A model generated the notes under the pieces. That model searched no databases and was not told the origin of the DNA. It saw nothing but the letters and a program-made list of their open reading frames with translations. From JANXSG01 sp038203935 (GTDB lineage: Bacteria; Armatimonadota; Chthonomonadetes; Chthonomonadales; Chthonomonadaceae), in the NCBI GenBank assembly GCA_038203935.1, contig JBBRDM010000002.1:1-64000 (forward strand): DNA of 64,000 nucleotides. Direction: 5' to 3'. Position 1 is the stretch's first letter. Each line of letters starts with the position of its first letter. Shown piece by piece: positions 45,012 through 54,152 of this stretch. Position numbers and translations under genes: made by a program.

Positions 45012-45956
45012 ATGTACTTGCGGAAAAGACGATTGCTATGCTATGCCCTCTTATTCACAGTTTTTTCAGGCAAAGCGGCAATTCCGGGCAGTGCAGCTGG
45101 AGATCAGGATAGAATCGTATTAAATCATCGGGAAGTACTCAGTTTCGATCAGATGCTGGAAGATGTCTCAAAGGCAGATGTAGTGGTTATCGGCGAGCAG
45201 CATGACCATAAACTAGGTCACAAAATAGAACTGGAGATACTTCAGGGAATCTATGCGAAAAATCCATCTGTGGCGCTTTCCCTGGAGATGTTCGAGCGAG
45301 ATGTGCAGCTTGTTTTGGATGAGTATCTTAATGACGAAATCACCAGCTCTAGTTTCCTTGCTGCTTCCAGGCCGTGGCCGAATTATAAGACAGACTACGC
45401 ACCGTTGGTTGAATTTTGCAAGGCAAATAGTCTTCCCGTTATCGCGGCAAATGCACCGAGAAGATATGTAAATATAGCGAGCACCAAGGGGCAGAAGGCG
45501 CTGCTGGATTTTCCGAAAAAATCTCGCGAGTATCTGGCGAAACTACCCTATTCGATGGATTTGCCGCCTGAATATGATAAAAACCTAACCGAAATATTCA
45601 GCGCGCACGATACTGCGCGTTCAGGTAAAACAGATCCCGCCAACAGTATGCCGCCTCCGCCAAAATATATGAAAGAGGGGCAGGCGCTCTGGGATGCAAC
45701 CATGGCCGATTCGATTGTTATTGGACGAAGAAAAACTCATCGAAAGCTGATTCTGCAAATAAATGGCGCGATGCACAGTGATTCAAAATATGGTCTAGTA
45801 GATAGGCTCAGTAAATCCGCGCCAAAACTTAAAATTTTAACAATCTCTATTGCTCCGGATGAGAATTTTCCACATCCAGATTCAGCAAAGTATGATACCA
45901 TTGCAGATTTTGTGATTGTTACCGGTATCGAAAGACAAAAATCGCAGGCTAAATAG
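45012..45956 (+). CDS. ChaN-like heme-binding (DUF399) protein
   Basis: Protein of 314 residues of the ChaN/DUF399 family. Landmarks are VVVIGEQHDHKLGHKIELEIL (about 58-78), VALSLEMFERDVQLVLDEYL and the conserved NYKTDYAPLVEFCK; the C-terminus has ATMADSIV and LILQINGAMHSDSKYGLVDRL. ChaN-type proteins bind heme at the envelope and are linked to iron uptake in other bacteria. A signal peptide (LLCYALLFTVFSGKAAIPGSAAG) is present but no clear lipobox. I start at 45012 because it follows directly on the previous gene; the longer frame from 44922 overlaps that gene. Confidence 0.85.
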   Translation: MYLRKRRLLCYALLFTVFSGKAAIPGSAAGDQDRIVLNHREVLSFDQMLEDVSKADVVVIGEQHDHKLGHKIELEILQGIYAKNPSVALSLEMFERDVQLVLDEYLNDEITSSSFLAASRPWPNYKTDYAPLVEFCKANSLPVIAANAPRRYVNIASTKGQKALLDFPKKSREYLAKLPYSMDLPPEYDKNLTEIFSAHDTARSGKTDPANSMPPPPKYMKEGQALWDATMADSIVIGRRKTHRKLILQINGAMHSDSKYGLVDRLSKSAPKLKILTISIAPDENFPHPDSAKYDTIADFVIVTGIERQKSQAK

Positions 45957-46009
45957 TGCTCGGAGTTTGAAAACCCCTGTCTGGAAGAATTTGTGCCCTC
46001 ATCCCCCCT

Positions 46010-46096
46010 GCCCCCTTCTCCCAAAAACAGGAGAAGGGGGAAATTAACCTCACCCCAACCCCTCTCCCAGGGTGCTCGTTCCTCGCGGGAGAGGGG
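46010..46096. repeat. REP-like hairpin modules M2 and M1 (second locus)
   Basis: M2 (46010-46040) and M1 (46049-46096) are almost identical to the modules at 27520-27552 and 27443-27490 but in the opposite order. They fill the gap 45957-46222 after the ChaN-like gene. Confidence 0.8.
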
Positions 46097-46222
46097 CGAA
46101 TGCGTTGTTCTGACGTGCATTTCTAGTTTCACAGCTCTATACTGCCGTGTGAACATGGGATTTGCTATTCCAGTTAGGTACTTTAGCCTGATAAACGATT
46201 TGGTCAAACTAGTAAATTTTTT

Positions 46223-47092
46223 CTACAACCCCATCTTTTCTGCGAGATAGAGTGCAGATCGCTTAAGCTCGTCAATACCGTTCACACCGTCTTCAATCGA
46301 TACCCAGCCGTCAAATCCCACTCCACGGAGGATGCTGAATATTTCATCGAAGTCGTTCATTCCGGTGCCTATTTCGCCGTGTATGAGCTGAGTATAGTCC
46401 CACACACCTTCCGGGCCAAGCACGACATCCGGTTTTAGCCTGCGGTCGGAGGCATGCATTGTAAGCACACGAGGAGCGACTCTCCGCAACAGCTCGATCG
46501 GGTCTTCATTAGCGATGAGAGTGTTCGAGGGATCGAAGTTGACACCGTACCAGGGGCTGTCGATCTTGTTCACAATTTCGCAGAAGATATCCATCTTCTG
46601 TGCAAATTCCGGATAGTCCCAGTAGTTGTCTTTAAAATGGTTTTCCATAGTGAGGACCACGCCCAGTTCCTCAGCATAGCCCAGCAGTGAATTGATACAC
46701 TCCACTACCCATTTTACACCCTCTTCCCGGCTTACTTCCGGGCGACGCTGACCGGAAAGAACCCGGCATGTCGATCCACCGAGCGCTGCCGAAACTGCCA
46801 TCATCTGACGCTCTTTTTCCACTTCCGCCTGGCGATGAGCAGGGTCTGGCGAGGTAAAATCCGGCGATGCGCAGAACATCGGCATCTCAAACCCCGCAGC
46901 ATCCAAAGCGGATTTCACTTTTGACAGATATTCGGAATCATAGCTGGTCAGGAATCCGGTATACATCTCCAATCCTGTGACGCCGCATGGTTTCAGTTCT
47001 TTTTCAGCGAGTGCAATCCAGTCGAATACGCTCATAGTCCGGTCGATGCAGAGTTCATCCATATAACATTTAGGGAAGGCGGCAAGCTTCAA
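46223..47092 (-). CDS. Sugar phosphate isomerase/epimerase-like TIM barrel
   Basis: Protein of 289 residues in the xylose-isomerase-like TIM-barrel superfamily. Metal-site strands are visible: GVTGLEMYTG, LGVVLTMENHFKDNYWDYPE (E and H ligands), YGVNFDPSNTLI (D) and VLTMHASDRR, ending with GEIGTGMNDFDEIFSILRGVGFDGWVSIEDG. Related enzymes isomerise or epimerise sugars or inositol. The start is a TTG with AAGGAGA 8 nt upstream. It is alone, near the accessory hairpin region. Confidence 0.85.
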   Translation of the reverse strand: MKLAAFPKCYMDELCIDRTMSVFDWIALAEKELKPCGVTGLEMYTGFLTSYDSEYLSKVKSALDAAGFEMPMFCASPDFTSPDPAHRQAEVEKERQMMAVSAALGGSTCRVLSGQRRPEVSREEGVKWVVECINSLLGYAEELGVVLTMENHFKDNYWDYPEFAQKMDIFCEIVNKIDSPWYGVNFDPSNTLIANEDPIELLRRVAPRVLTMHASDRRLKPDVVLGPEGVWDYTQLIHGEIGTGMNDFDEIFSILRGVGFDGWVSIEDGVNGIDELKRSALYLAEKMGL

Positions 47093-47247
47093 ATCTATTT
47101 CTCCTTAGTAGTGCAGATCACATTGAGTTTTTTAATTTAAAATTGTATTGCGGAGATTCATTTTGATATTACATAATCCGCAGAAAGCAGTTTCATTCTA
47201 GCCGATTTGAGCGCCAAAATCAAATTAGAAATTTTTGCGTATAAATA

Positions 47248-47523
47248 TTGCTGCTCAACAGTTGCTTACAAGAAATAAAAAAATCTGAAAAAATAAAAAT
47301 TGCAATACTCGCTGGTGTGGTTATTCTGGCAGTAGTCGCATTTGGATTTATCTACCACCGATCAAACATTTATGATCAAGGGGATGACACAGGGCAGGTT
47401 CGGCAGATGCTGCCCTCCGCCAGGAGCAGGAAAGTTCCCTTGTTTTCGGAAGGCAAAAAAGTGGCCAATCTTCTGAAAATTTTTATATTTTCAGAAGATT
47501 GGCCACTCACTTTCGTTAGATAA
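47248..47523 (+). CDS. Possible small membrane protein
   Basis: Frame of 91 residues with one hydrophobic segment (IKIAILAGVVILAVVAFGFIYH). It has a TTG start and weak ribosome site, and its C-terminal third runs through the terminator hairpin of the opposite gene, so a real product would probably be shorter. It is weakly supported. The rest of 47093-47566 is non-coding. Confidence 0.3.
   Translation: MLLNSCLQEIKKSEKIKIAILAGVVILAVVAFGFIYHRSNIYDQGDDTGQVRQMLPSARSRKVPLFSEGKKVANLLKIFIFSEDWPLTFVR
47455..47507 (-). terminator. Rho-independent terminator of the PilZ gene
   Basis: A perfect 20-21-bp inverted repeat (47461-47480 and 47487-47506, ends GTGGCC/GGCCAC) has loop TTTTAT. On the minus strand it is followed by TTTTTT (47460-47455), and it lies 60 bp after the PilZ-protein gene. 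Confidence 0.85.
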
Positions 47524-47566
47524 TCTATCATCCAATCTCGTATCGCGTGATTCCTACTATTTCTAC

Positions 47567-48475
47567 CTACGCTGCCGGCTGGCTCGATTGAAAGCGCGAT
47601 TTCAGCATTTCGCGTTCTGCCCGGAATACGTGGGAAATCAGCAGCTCCTGTTCCCAGGAAGCCATAGGCATAAACTCACAAGCAATCTGAACGCCCAGTC
47701 CGCCTTTTATGGCAGTGCGCTGCCTGGTACACACTCTTGCCAGCAGAGCGGTGCCTCGAAATGCCGGGAGCCCCAGTCTGAAACGCAGCACGGTACCTGG
47801 TTCGTATCGCTCCAGCAGCTCCGCTGCCTCATTCGGTGAGCATGGGCGGCCAACATCTACACGCACGCCTCCGCCGGACAGATCGACAATTTGGCCCATA
47901 ATAGGATCAGGTACAGGATCAACTACTTCCGCATGGTCAAAAAGCGCATCTGCTTTCAGCGGCACTCTGACATGTTTCCTGCGCTGAATTCGGACCATCC
48001 AAAATGGCCTTGCCAGCCGAATTGTAAATTTCCCCTGTTTTTGAAGATCAGGCTCGCAGGATAGCACCCTGGTATGCAGCCGAAACAGTGCATTGGAAGC
48101 AGTTAATGTTAAATTAACCTGATTGCCGGAGGACACGCCTAACTCATCAAGGATACTGTTATCGTGCTGAATTACGGTTGAATCCCGTTCTGCAGATATC
48201 ACCATGCTCTTAGCATCCAAAGAGGTTAACTGCGTATAAATTGAACAAGCAGACTTCCCCTCTGAGTTTGATATCGGCTGTATGGTTCCATTTGCTCCGA
48301 GTTTCAGCCTGTCGTCCACCGGAAGAATGTCACCATCGTGCAGTTCTTTTAAACGCTTCCATTCGCTATATTTCCTGCTGTTCTGCATCAAACCCATCAA
48401 AGAAAGTGCAGCGCCTGAGGCGAGGGCAAGCCAGATCAGCACTATAATCACTCTATTTAGATCTATCGATTCCAT
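47567..48475 (-). CDS. Membrane-anchored PilZ-domain protein
   Basis: Protein of 302 residues. One N-terminal membrane helix (VIIVLIWLALASGAALSLMGL, 9-29) is followed by a YcgR-N-like beta domain (about 85-155) and a PilZ domain whose c-di-GMP motif is intact: R-R-K-H-V-R (165-170) and D-L-S-GGG (198-203). It should bind cyclic di-GMP and switch an envelope function such as motility, pili or polymer export. No partner is adjacent. A strong terminator follows. Confidence 0.9.
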   Translation of the reverse strand: MESIDLNRVIIVLIWLALASGAALSLMGLMQNSRKYSEWKRLKELHDGDILPVDDRLKLGANGTIQPISNSEGKSACSIYTQLTSLDAKSMVISAERDSTVIQHDNSILDELGVSSGNQVNLTLTASNALFRLHTRVLSCEPDLQKQGKFTIRLARPFWMVRIQRRKHVRVPLKADALFDHAEVVDPVPDPIMGQIVDLSGGGVRVDVGRPCSPNEAAELLERYEPGTVLRFRLGLPAFRGTALLARVCTRQRTAIKGGLGVQIACEFMPMASWEQELLISHVFRAEREMLKSRFQSSQPAA

Positions 48476-48648
48476 CTCAGATTGTTACTCCTTCTGGGTG
48501 TGAATCGGTTTCGGCCACGGCTTTGAGTACGATGATCGAAAGCGTTACAAATGTATTAGAAGCAATAACCATGCCAATACCGGATATTCTGATACCGTAT
48601 TCGAATAACTCTTAGTAAAACGGGGAAAAAACGAAGATAGAATACGAA

Positions 48649-50649
48649 TCAGCGAGTCGAGCCATTATCAGGCGGCTTCGGAGTATCGTGCTCTAGCTTG
48701 ATTTTGCTAAGCCGTTCCCTGGCAGCAGACAGCGCTCGAAATGTATCCAGCTGCGCACTCTTATAGGCCTCTTCCGTGCTGGTGGATCCTTTTTGCAGGA
48801 AATCTGAGTAGAGACTCAATGCCTGCAGCAAAAGCGCTGCGCTTTGCTGGAACGATGCATGGGTAGAATCCTGAGCAGCTGCCGGCGGCACTCCATCCAG
48901 ATAGTTTGATCCGGATTCTGCACGCTCCTTCAGAGAAGCAAGCGCTCGTTTAGCCGCGACAGGAGTAAGCTGGCTGCTAATCTGCCCCTGGTATATATTC
49001 TGCAGCTGATCTGTCAATTCTTTTAGCCGGACTCCCATCACCTGCATAATTTCAAGGTAGTCGTCCGCGTAATTTTCGCGGTCGTCCTTGGGAGTGAGGT
49101 CACGGGCTAATTTTATTTCATCCAGGCTGGAGGTGTACTGTTTGGAGTCACCGCCTGCCCTTCCCAGGAATGCACGCGCCAATCGCCTGTGTGGAAGCGG
49201 GCTTTTGGGAGCATTTTTTGCAGCCTTCTGGTAGGCATTCACCGCTTCTGCAAACTGCTGTTCAGAAAGGAGCGCATTTCCTAAAGCAACTTGAGAATCG
49301 ATATCGTTAGGATCGAGTTCAGCAGCTTCCAAGTACGATTTAATGGCCCCTGCATTATCCCCTCGTGCCAGAAGAGAATCTCCCTGAAGACGCAGAAGAC
49401 TGCTGTCTTTGGGTGCAATTCGCCTTGCCCTGCTCGATTCCTGGTAGGCTTCTTCATTCATGTGAAGATCCTGATAACCCTGTATCAGCATACGTCGGAG
49501 GGCAATGTCTTTAGGGCGTTCGTTAATGGCACGGCGCAATGAAAGTATACCATTGGCCAGATCACCAGACTGCCGAAATCTGGCTGCTTCCACTTCAAAA
49601 TCGATCTTCGACTCTGCCGGAGGCGGAGAGATTTCAGGAAGGTGTGTGGGAGGCACGTGGGAAGGGGAAGTGTCGGTAGTAAATCGGACAACGGGATCAG
49701 TCGGCTTTGTGGTATCCACATCAATAGCAGATTTGCCGCGCGGAGGCAGACCGGGTTTGGCAGTCTGTTTATCTTCAGGCTGCGCTGGAGACTTACTCCT
49801 GGAACTATCTTCTATTTTTTTATTTACAGCGTCGTCTGTTTTTTTATTGACTGTAACATTCTTCGCCGGAATAGATGGTGGAACTTCCGGAGTAATTTTC
49901 TTAACCACCTGTTCGTCTTGAACCGGTGGAGTTTTAGTATCATTACCAGTGGCTGTATCTCCTCCTGCCGGAACAGCCGGTTTATCTGCACTCACTGGTT
50001 TTGGTTTTTTTACCTTTTCTTTAACTTCTACTGAGGTCACCAGGCCTTCGGCAAGATGTGATGGAAACCCCATGGTTGCAGTTATTTTATCAACCGCCAG
50101 ATCAATAAGCTCAATTTTTTTTAGCTTACGCTTGCCCATTTTGTTGGAACTCGTGAAATCCTGAGCGGAGGTTACAATCCAGGTTTCCGAGTTAGGATTT
50201 TGTTCAAAACGCGCAGTTACGCTAAGTTCGTCTTTACCATTGAAGGCGCCGAAACTCAGGATGTATTTTGCTCCAAAAACCATTGCCAGACGTTCAAGGG
50301 TCTCTTTTTGATAAGGCTCCACAAGGTCTGCCATAGCGATAGCATGTTCGCGTAAAGCTGTCTTTACCACCGGGAGCAGCGGGCTTAAAATCATCAGCCG
50401 GAAATGCGAACTTTGAGACAGCGATTCTTTGAGCGTGTCTGACAGCAAAACATTCCATTCTTGCTGAGATTTTGCTGAGATTTGGCCATGATTCTGAACC
50501 ATCAGAAGCAGCGGCTGTTCATCCGAACCAGAAGGCGATCCTGAACCTGGATCTGGAGCCTGAGCATTTGCTCCCGCAGTTATACCCGTGATAAACAGTG
50601 CAATACCGGCAGACAGCAGCAGCTTTTTTGTATTCAATTCTATTCGCAT
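48649..50649 (-). CDS. Exported TPR protein with N-terminal adaptor domain
   Basis: Exported protein of 666 residues. A signal peptide (LLLSAGIALFITGITAGANA) leads into an N-terminal alpha/beta domain (about 45-200: LLLMVQNHG, FGAKYILSFGAFNGKDELSVTARF) that resembles FlgT/TolB-like adaptor folds. A Pro/Lys-rich linker (200-350) is followed by TPRs: GNGILSLRRAINERPKDIALRRML-type units from about 365, RGDNAGAIKSYLEAAELDPNDIDSQVALGNALLSEQQFAEAVNAYQKA. The C-terminal 130 residues are helical. TPRs suggest it holds other envelope proteins. It overlaps the upstream TPR gene by 10 bp, so they are co-expressed. Confidence 0.75.
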   Translation of the reverse strand: MRIELNTKKLLLSAGIALFITGITAGANAQAPDPGSGSPSGSDEQPLLLMVQNHGQISAKSQQEWNVLLSDTLKESLSQSSHFRLMILSPLLPVVKTALREHAIAMADLVEPYQKETLERLAMVFGAKYILSFGAFNGKDELSVTARFEQNPNSETWIVTSAQDFTSSNKMGKRKLKKIELIDLAVDKITATMGFPSHLAEGLVTSVEVKEKVKKPKPVSADKPAVPAGGDTATGNDTKTPPVQDEQVVKKITPEVPPSIPAKNVTVNKKTDDAVNKKIEDSSRSKSPAQPEDKQTAKPGLPPRGKSAIDVDTTKPTDPVVRFTTDTSPSHVPPTHLPEISPPPAESKIDFEVEAARFRQSGDLANGILSLRRAINERPKDIALRRMLIQGYQDLHMNEEAYQESSRARRIAPKDSSLLRLQGDSLLARGDNAGAIKSYLEAAELDPNDIDSQVALGNALLSEQQFAEAVNAYQKAAKNAPKSPLPHRRLARAFLGRAGGDSKQYTSSLDEIKLARDLTPKDDRENYADDYLEIMQVMGVRLKELTDQLQNIYQGQISSQLTPVAAKRALASLKERAESGSNYLDGVPPAAAQDSTHASFQQSAALLLQALSLYSDFLQKGSTSTEEAYKSAQLDTFRALSAARERLSKIKLEHDTPKPPDNGSTR

Positions 50650-51917
50650 AGTTTAATTCCTGTTTCGCTTGCCTTGAGTCCGCTTCGGCCTGCATCAGAG
50701 AGGCGCCCTTCTTTTTCCAGCTGATGATAGGAGTCTATAGCAGACTGATAAAAGGTACGAGCTGACTGTTTTTTACCCGATTGCTGATAGCAGAATGCGA
50801 TCTTCTGATTCACATCCGCACTGTCATCTCCCGATACAGACAGCGCCTTTTTATAAGCTTCTATCGCTTGTGGATATTTTTCCTGCATTTTCAATTGATT
50901 GCCAAGCTGTAAATAGGGCTGTGCTGAAGAGATGGCAGAAGTATCCGCAGCTTTAGTGGGTAAAACGGGAGCGGAAATTTTAATGACACCAGGGGATGCG
51001 CTGTCAGGAGCCGCTGGTTTGGAAGGTTTTACTATTCCACTGCCACTGACAGGAATAGTAATTTTACCATCCGAACTGGGAGTGACGTCATCGCTCGGAT
51101 TATCGATATAAACTTTCTGTGCTGTTACCCTGCCAGGTTTTTGGCGGGGGAGATTCTGACTCTTCGTTTCTGCTGGATTCGTGTTAGAGACGGGCACGTA
51201 TACCACTCTCGTTCGAGGATCTGCCATGGAATAGTCTAAGATTGGCGGCGGGCTGCTCGTTTTCCCGGGATTGGCGGCAGTCTGTGCGGGCTGCTGCAGG
51301 GTATTACTATTTTCAGTTTTAACAGGTTCATGTATCACAACCTGCTTCCCGCTGTCAGAACTTGGCGCCGGCTCCGCTGTGCGGCTATGCAGCATATAGC
51401 CGGCTGCTGCGCTGAAAAGCACCAGGCCGCAGACCGCTCCCGCAATCACAATAGGTGCGGGCACGAAAGATCGCGCTGGAAGTCCGTGATCAACAAAGAC
51501 GGTTTTGACTGGCTCAGGACGCTGGACTATCTGTCTGCCCAGACCTTTGAGCTGATCCAGCTTCAAACGGTCTGCAACACTTTCCGGATTAAGCCGCAGA
51601 ATAGTTTCATACTCCAGAATCGCTTTCTCTTTTTCTCCAATCGACTCGTAGAGCTGTCCCTGAATGGAATGTGCTGCAGCGCTGTCGGGTTTTATTGAGA
51701 TAGCTTCCTGGCAGAGCGCTATCGCTGCTGTGAGTTCGCCGGATTTTCGAAAACGGTAGGCTCTCTCGAGCAGAGCGGAAATGCGTTCATCTTCGGGCAG
51801 TGCGCGATCGTACTCTTCTTCGCTGATCTTATGGGGCGCTGTTTCGATCTTGTGGCCGCAATCCCGGCAAAAGTGGCTGTCTGGGGAGTTTTTCGCTCCG
51901 CATCCTGTACAATACAT
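50640..51917 (-). CDS. Zinc-ribbon, membrane-anchored TPR protein
   Basis: Protein of 425 residues. An N-terminal zinc ribbon (C3, C6, C17, C20 in YCTGC...HFCRDCG) lies in the cytoplasm. TPRs follow (GELTAAIALCQEAISIKPDSAAAHSIQGQLYE, EKAILEYETILRLNPES), then a membrane helix (about 155-178, PIVIAGAVCGLVLFSAAAGYML), a Pro/Ser-rich linker and further TPRs outside (QAIEAYKKALSVSGD). It lies first in the two-gene operon with the exported TPR protein and may tether it. The exact function is unknown. Confidence 0.75.
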   Translation of the reverse strand: MYCTGCGAKNSPDSHFCRDCGHKIETAPHKISEEEYDRALPEDERISALLERAYRFRKSGELTAAIALCQEAISIKPDSAAAHSIQGQLYESIGEKEKAILEYETILRLNPESVADRLKLDQLKGLGRQIVQRPEPVKTVFVDHGLPARSFVPAPIVIAGAVCGLVLFSAAAGYMLHSRTAEPAPSSDSGKQVVIHEPVKTENSNTLQQPAQTAANPGKTSSPPPILDYSMADPRTRVVYVPVSNTNPAETKSQNLPRQKPGRVTAQKVYIDNPSDDVTPSSDGKITIPVSGSGIVKPSKPAAPDSASPGVIKISAPVLPTKAADTSAISSAQPYLQLGNQLKMQEKYPQAIEAYKKALSVSGDDSADVNQKIAFCYQQSGKKQSARTFYQSAIDSYHQLEKEGRLSDAGRSGLKASETGIKLCE

Positions 51918-52164
51918 AGTTCTTCCTCATTCCAACCGCCCAACAGTGGGGTCTTCATACCATGATCAGGGAATACTGTCCCTCTGTGCTGATTACATTA
52001 TAATGCATTATAAACGAATGGTCTTACTTTTGCAAGTGTGTTTCCTTACCCGTTATTTTTTAAAGACAAATTTAGGCAGGCACTCTATAATTTCACAGAA
52101 CTTGAACGTGTTGACAATGAATTACTCATGTTACGCAGCCAAGAAGTTCATTAAGATTACATTG

Positions 52165-52196
52165 TTTCTATCATCTAATCGCGTGCATGATAGAAA
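52165..52196. repeat. 10-bp inverted repeat
   Basis: TTTCTATCAT (52165-52174) pairs with ATGATAGAAA (52187-52196). It directly precedes repeat family B in the gene-free stretch 51918-52438. Confidence 0.55.
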
Positions 52197-52200
52197 TAAA

Positions 52201-52343
52201 GTAATCTGTGCAAAATCAATGATTTTTATGCTCATACGATAAATTTGAAAATCCATTTCGGTAATATTTATTTCTGATATCGCTTCTAAAAGCTATGCGT
52301 AATTTGATCCATCGGAAACTGCTCGCCTGCGTAACATCCGTGA
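52201..52343 (+). repeat. Dispersed repeat family B, long copy
   Basis: About 140 bp that align with the reverse complement of 61803-61964 over their length: TGCAAAATCAAT, GATAAATTTGAAAATCCATTTCG, CTAAAAGCTATGCGTA, TTTGATCC and AAACTGCTCGCCTGCGTAACATC are shared with minor changes. The right part matches 33-66 too. Confidence 0.75.
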
Positions 52344-52351
52344 TTCACATC

Positions 52352-52401
52352 GATGGACAGGATTTGCAGGATTACGATTTCATCCTAAAGATCCTGTCCA
52401 T
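52352..52401. repeat. Inverted repeat ATGGACAGGAT / ATCCTGTCCAT
   Basis: The arms 52352-52362 and 52391-52401 are perfectly complementary around a 28-base loop, which itself repeats GCAGGATTACG. It resembles common intergenic palindromes and could stop transcription towards either side. Confidence 0.55.
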
Positions 52402-52438
52402 TGTTATATTATGAATTCTTTTTTTCCAGCAGTTTGTG

Positions 52439-53560
52439 TCAGGGCTGAACAGGTACAGCGCCCTTGCGCTGCCAGAGGATTATATCCCAGCGGTGTTTTG
52501 TCTTGTCGTAGGCTTTACCGGTAATGTTACCCATTTCGTCTATAGCCACTGCTTCCGAATTTTCATAACCGTCAGGAAGCAATGTCTGAAGGTCGAATAC
52601 ACTTCGCGCCGAACCCTGCCAGAGTAGAGCATGGTTGTGCCCGTCCAGTATACCTACTCCTACTTGCAAGTTCCCAGCGATTCCGTTCGCCTGCGAACGT
52701 TCAAATCCATCCGGATGGAGATCGATGACGTTCTTAGCAGTACTGAACCATAGCATAGCATGTCCTGACTTACCCATCGTATCAGCATAGCCAACCTGCG
52801 CCTTGCCGTCGATGCCAGTGGCATAGGAGTTCTCCCAACCTGCGGGATGCAAGTCTATCATACTTTTTGCAGTCCCTGACCATAGAAGCGCATGAGTGAC
52901 GCGCACAGCCGCAAGTCCAGATCCTACTTGTTTTCGACCGTCGGTGGCAAGAGCACGTGAAGCAAGAAACCCACTGGGATGCAAGTTCACAGCGCTGTCT
53001 GCTGTACCTGTCCAATAAACCGCAACTTCAAGCGGCTCTCCCGAGTGAGCTACTCCCACCTGTTGACTTCCACCACAGCCTAGTGCAACCGAAAAGCTCA
53101 CACCAGCGGGATTTAGATCAACTGCACTTTGCGGCGTACCTCGCCAAAGGACAGCATGCGTATCGCCATTCGTAGCTGGTCCGGAAGCTTGCCCAACCTG
53201 CGTTTTGCCGCAAGCGCCGTTGATACGAGTATCATTGCAATTCGGAATGTGCATATCAATAGCACGATAAGTGTCAGCTGTCCACATAAGTGCATGCATT
53301 GGACCGACGCCTGTTCCATAACCAACTGCTTTCCCAGCGCCAATACCATTAACAGTCAACTCTTTCATGCCCTCTGATGGATTCAATACAATGCTGTGGT
53401 AAACGCTAGCCGGGTTTTGTTGAGCCTGTACTGGCGAGATGGCTATCAGGGATATCCCGCACATTATGGCAGGCGCTATTCTGCAAACTATAGCGGAGCT
53501 CTTCAGTATCCTCTTTTTGCTTTTGGCTAATCCTATCAAACAATCTTCAAAGCAATTCAT
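52439..53560 (-). CDS. HAF-repeat extracellular protein
   Basis: Exported protein of 373 residues after a signal region (IAPAIMCGISLIAISPVQAQ, about 28-47). The rest is built of about seven repeats of the HAF type, roughly QVG...G..HA(L/M)LW.GTA.S.IDLHP.G...S.A.GI.G: for example HALLWSGTAKSMIDLHP and HAMLWFSTAKNVIDLHP. These are thought to form beta-propeller-like surface proteins of unknown function. The start at 53560 has GGAGAGG 6 nt upstream, which beats the longer frame from 53677. Confidence 0.9.
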   Translation of the reverse strand: MNCFEDCLIGLAKSKKRILKSSAIVCRIAPAIMCGISLIAISPVQAQQNPASVYHSIVLNPSEGMKELTVNGIGAGKAVGYGTGVGPMHALMWTADTYRAIDMHIPNCNDTRINGACGKTQVGQASGPATNGDTHAVLWRGTPQSAVDLNPAGVSFSVALGCGGSQQVGVAHSGEPLEVAVYWTGTADSAVNLHPSGFLASRALATDGRKQVGSGLAAVRVTHALLWSGTAKSMIDLHPAGWENSYATGIDGKAQVGYADTMGKSGHAMLWFSTAKNVIDLHPDGFERSQANGIAGNLQVGVGILDGHNHALLWQGSARSVFDLQTLLPDGYENSEAVAIDEMGNITGKAYDKTKHRWDIILWQRKGAVPVQP

Positions 53561-54152
53561 ACTCGCCTCTCCAATCTTTACAGCTTTAGTTCCGTGTATA
53601 TTTTGTCGATTCACAAAAATCATCCTGCTTAATGAATGTTCAGCATAGTCTGAATGTTCCGGAGGAATTGGAACCATCTCAATGCCTGGATTACAAAATA
53701 CTTCGCTTCTATTCTACAAACTGCGCCGATTATCGTTTCCTGATAAAACAGCTGATGTATTTTTTAGAAGCCAAAACCAAGTATACCTATTTTGGCGCTA
53801 TCTGCAGTAATGCATCGCCCCTTCAGAGGTACGATTCCACACAGTCGGGGAGTGATATTCTATTTCCCATCATAATCGTTTTAATAGCACCACACGATGA
53901 TATGTACTATCTCAACAGGTTGGGTTAACTCCGCGAATTTGCAAGTAAGGCATGCGCGGATATACGAATTTTAAGTACAGGGATAAATTTCTTTGAGTTA
54001 AGTTTAGATTCCTATCGTCATAGATGTTTTTCCATTAACATTTGATTAATTTTCAGCAACGGACGACTTAGTTGAAGCTAAATTATTTTATAAACTAAAT
54101 AGAATTCCCATTCCTGTAACAAATTCGCTCTTAAAAAGTCCAAAGATTTTGT

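Noticed and set aside
53632..53928. 98-codon frame in the gap before the DUF1549 operon
   Set aside because: It overlaps the start of the HAF-repeat gene region, has no ribosome site and no recognisable pattern. The 53561-54152 stretch is treated as non-coding.
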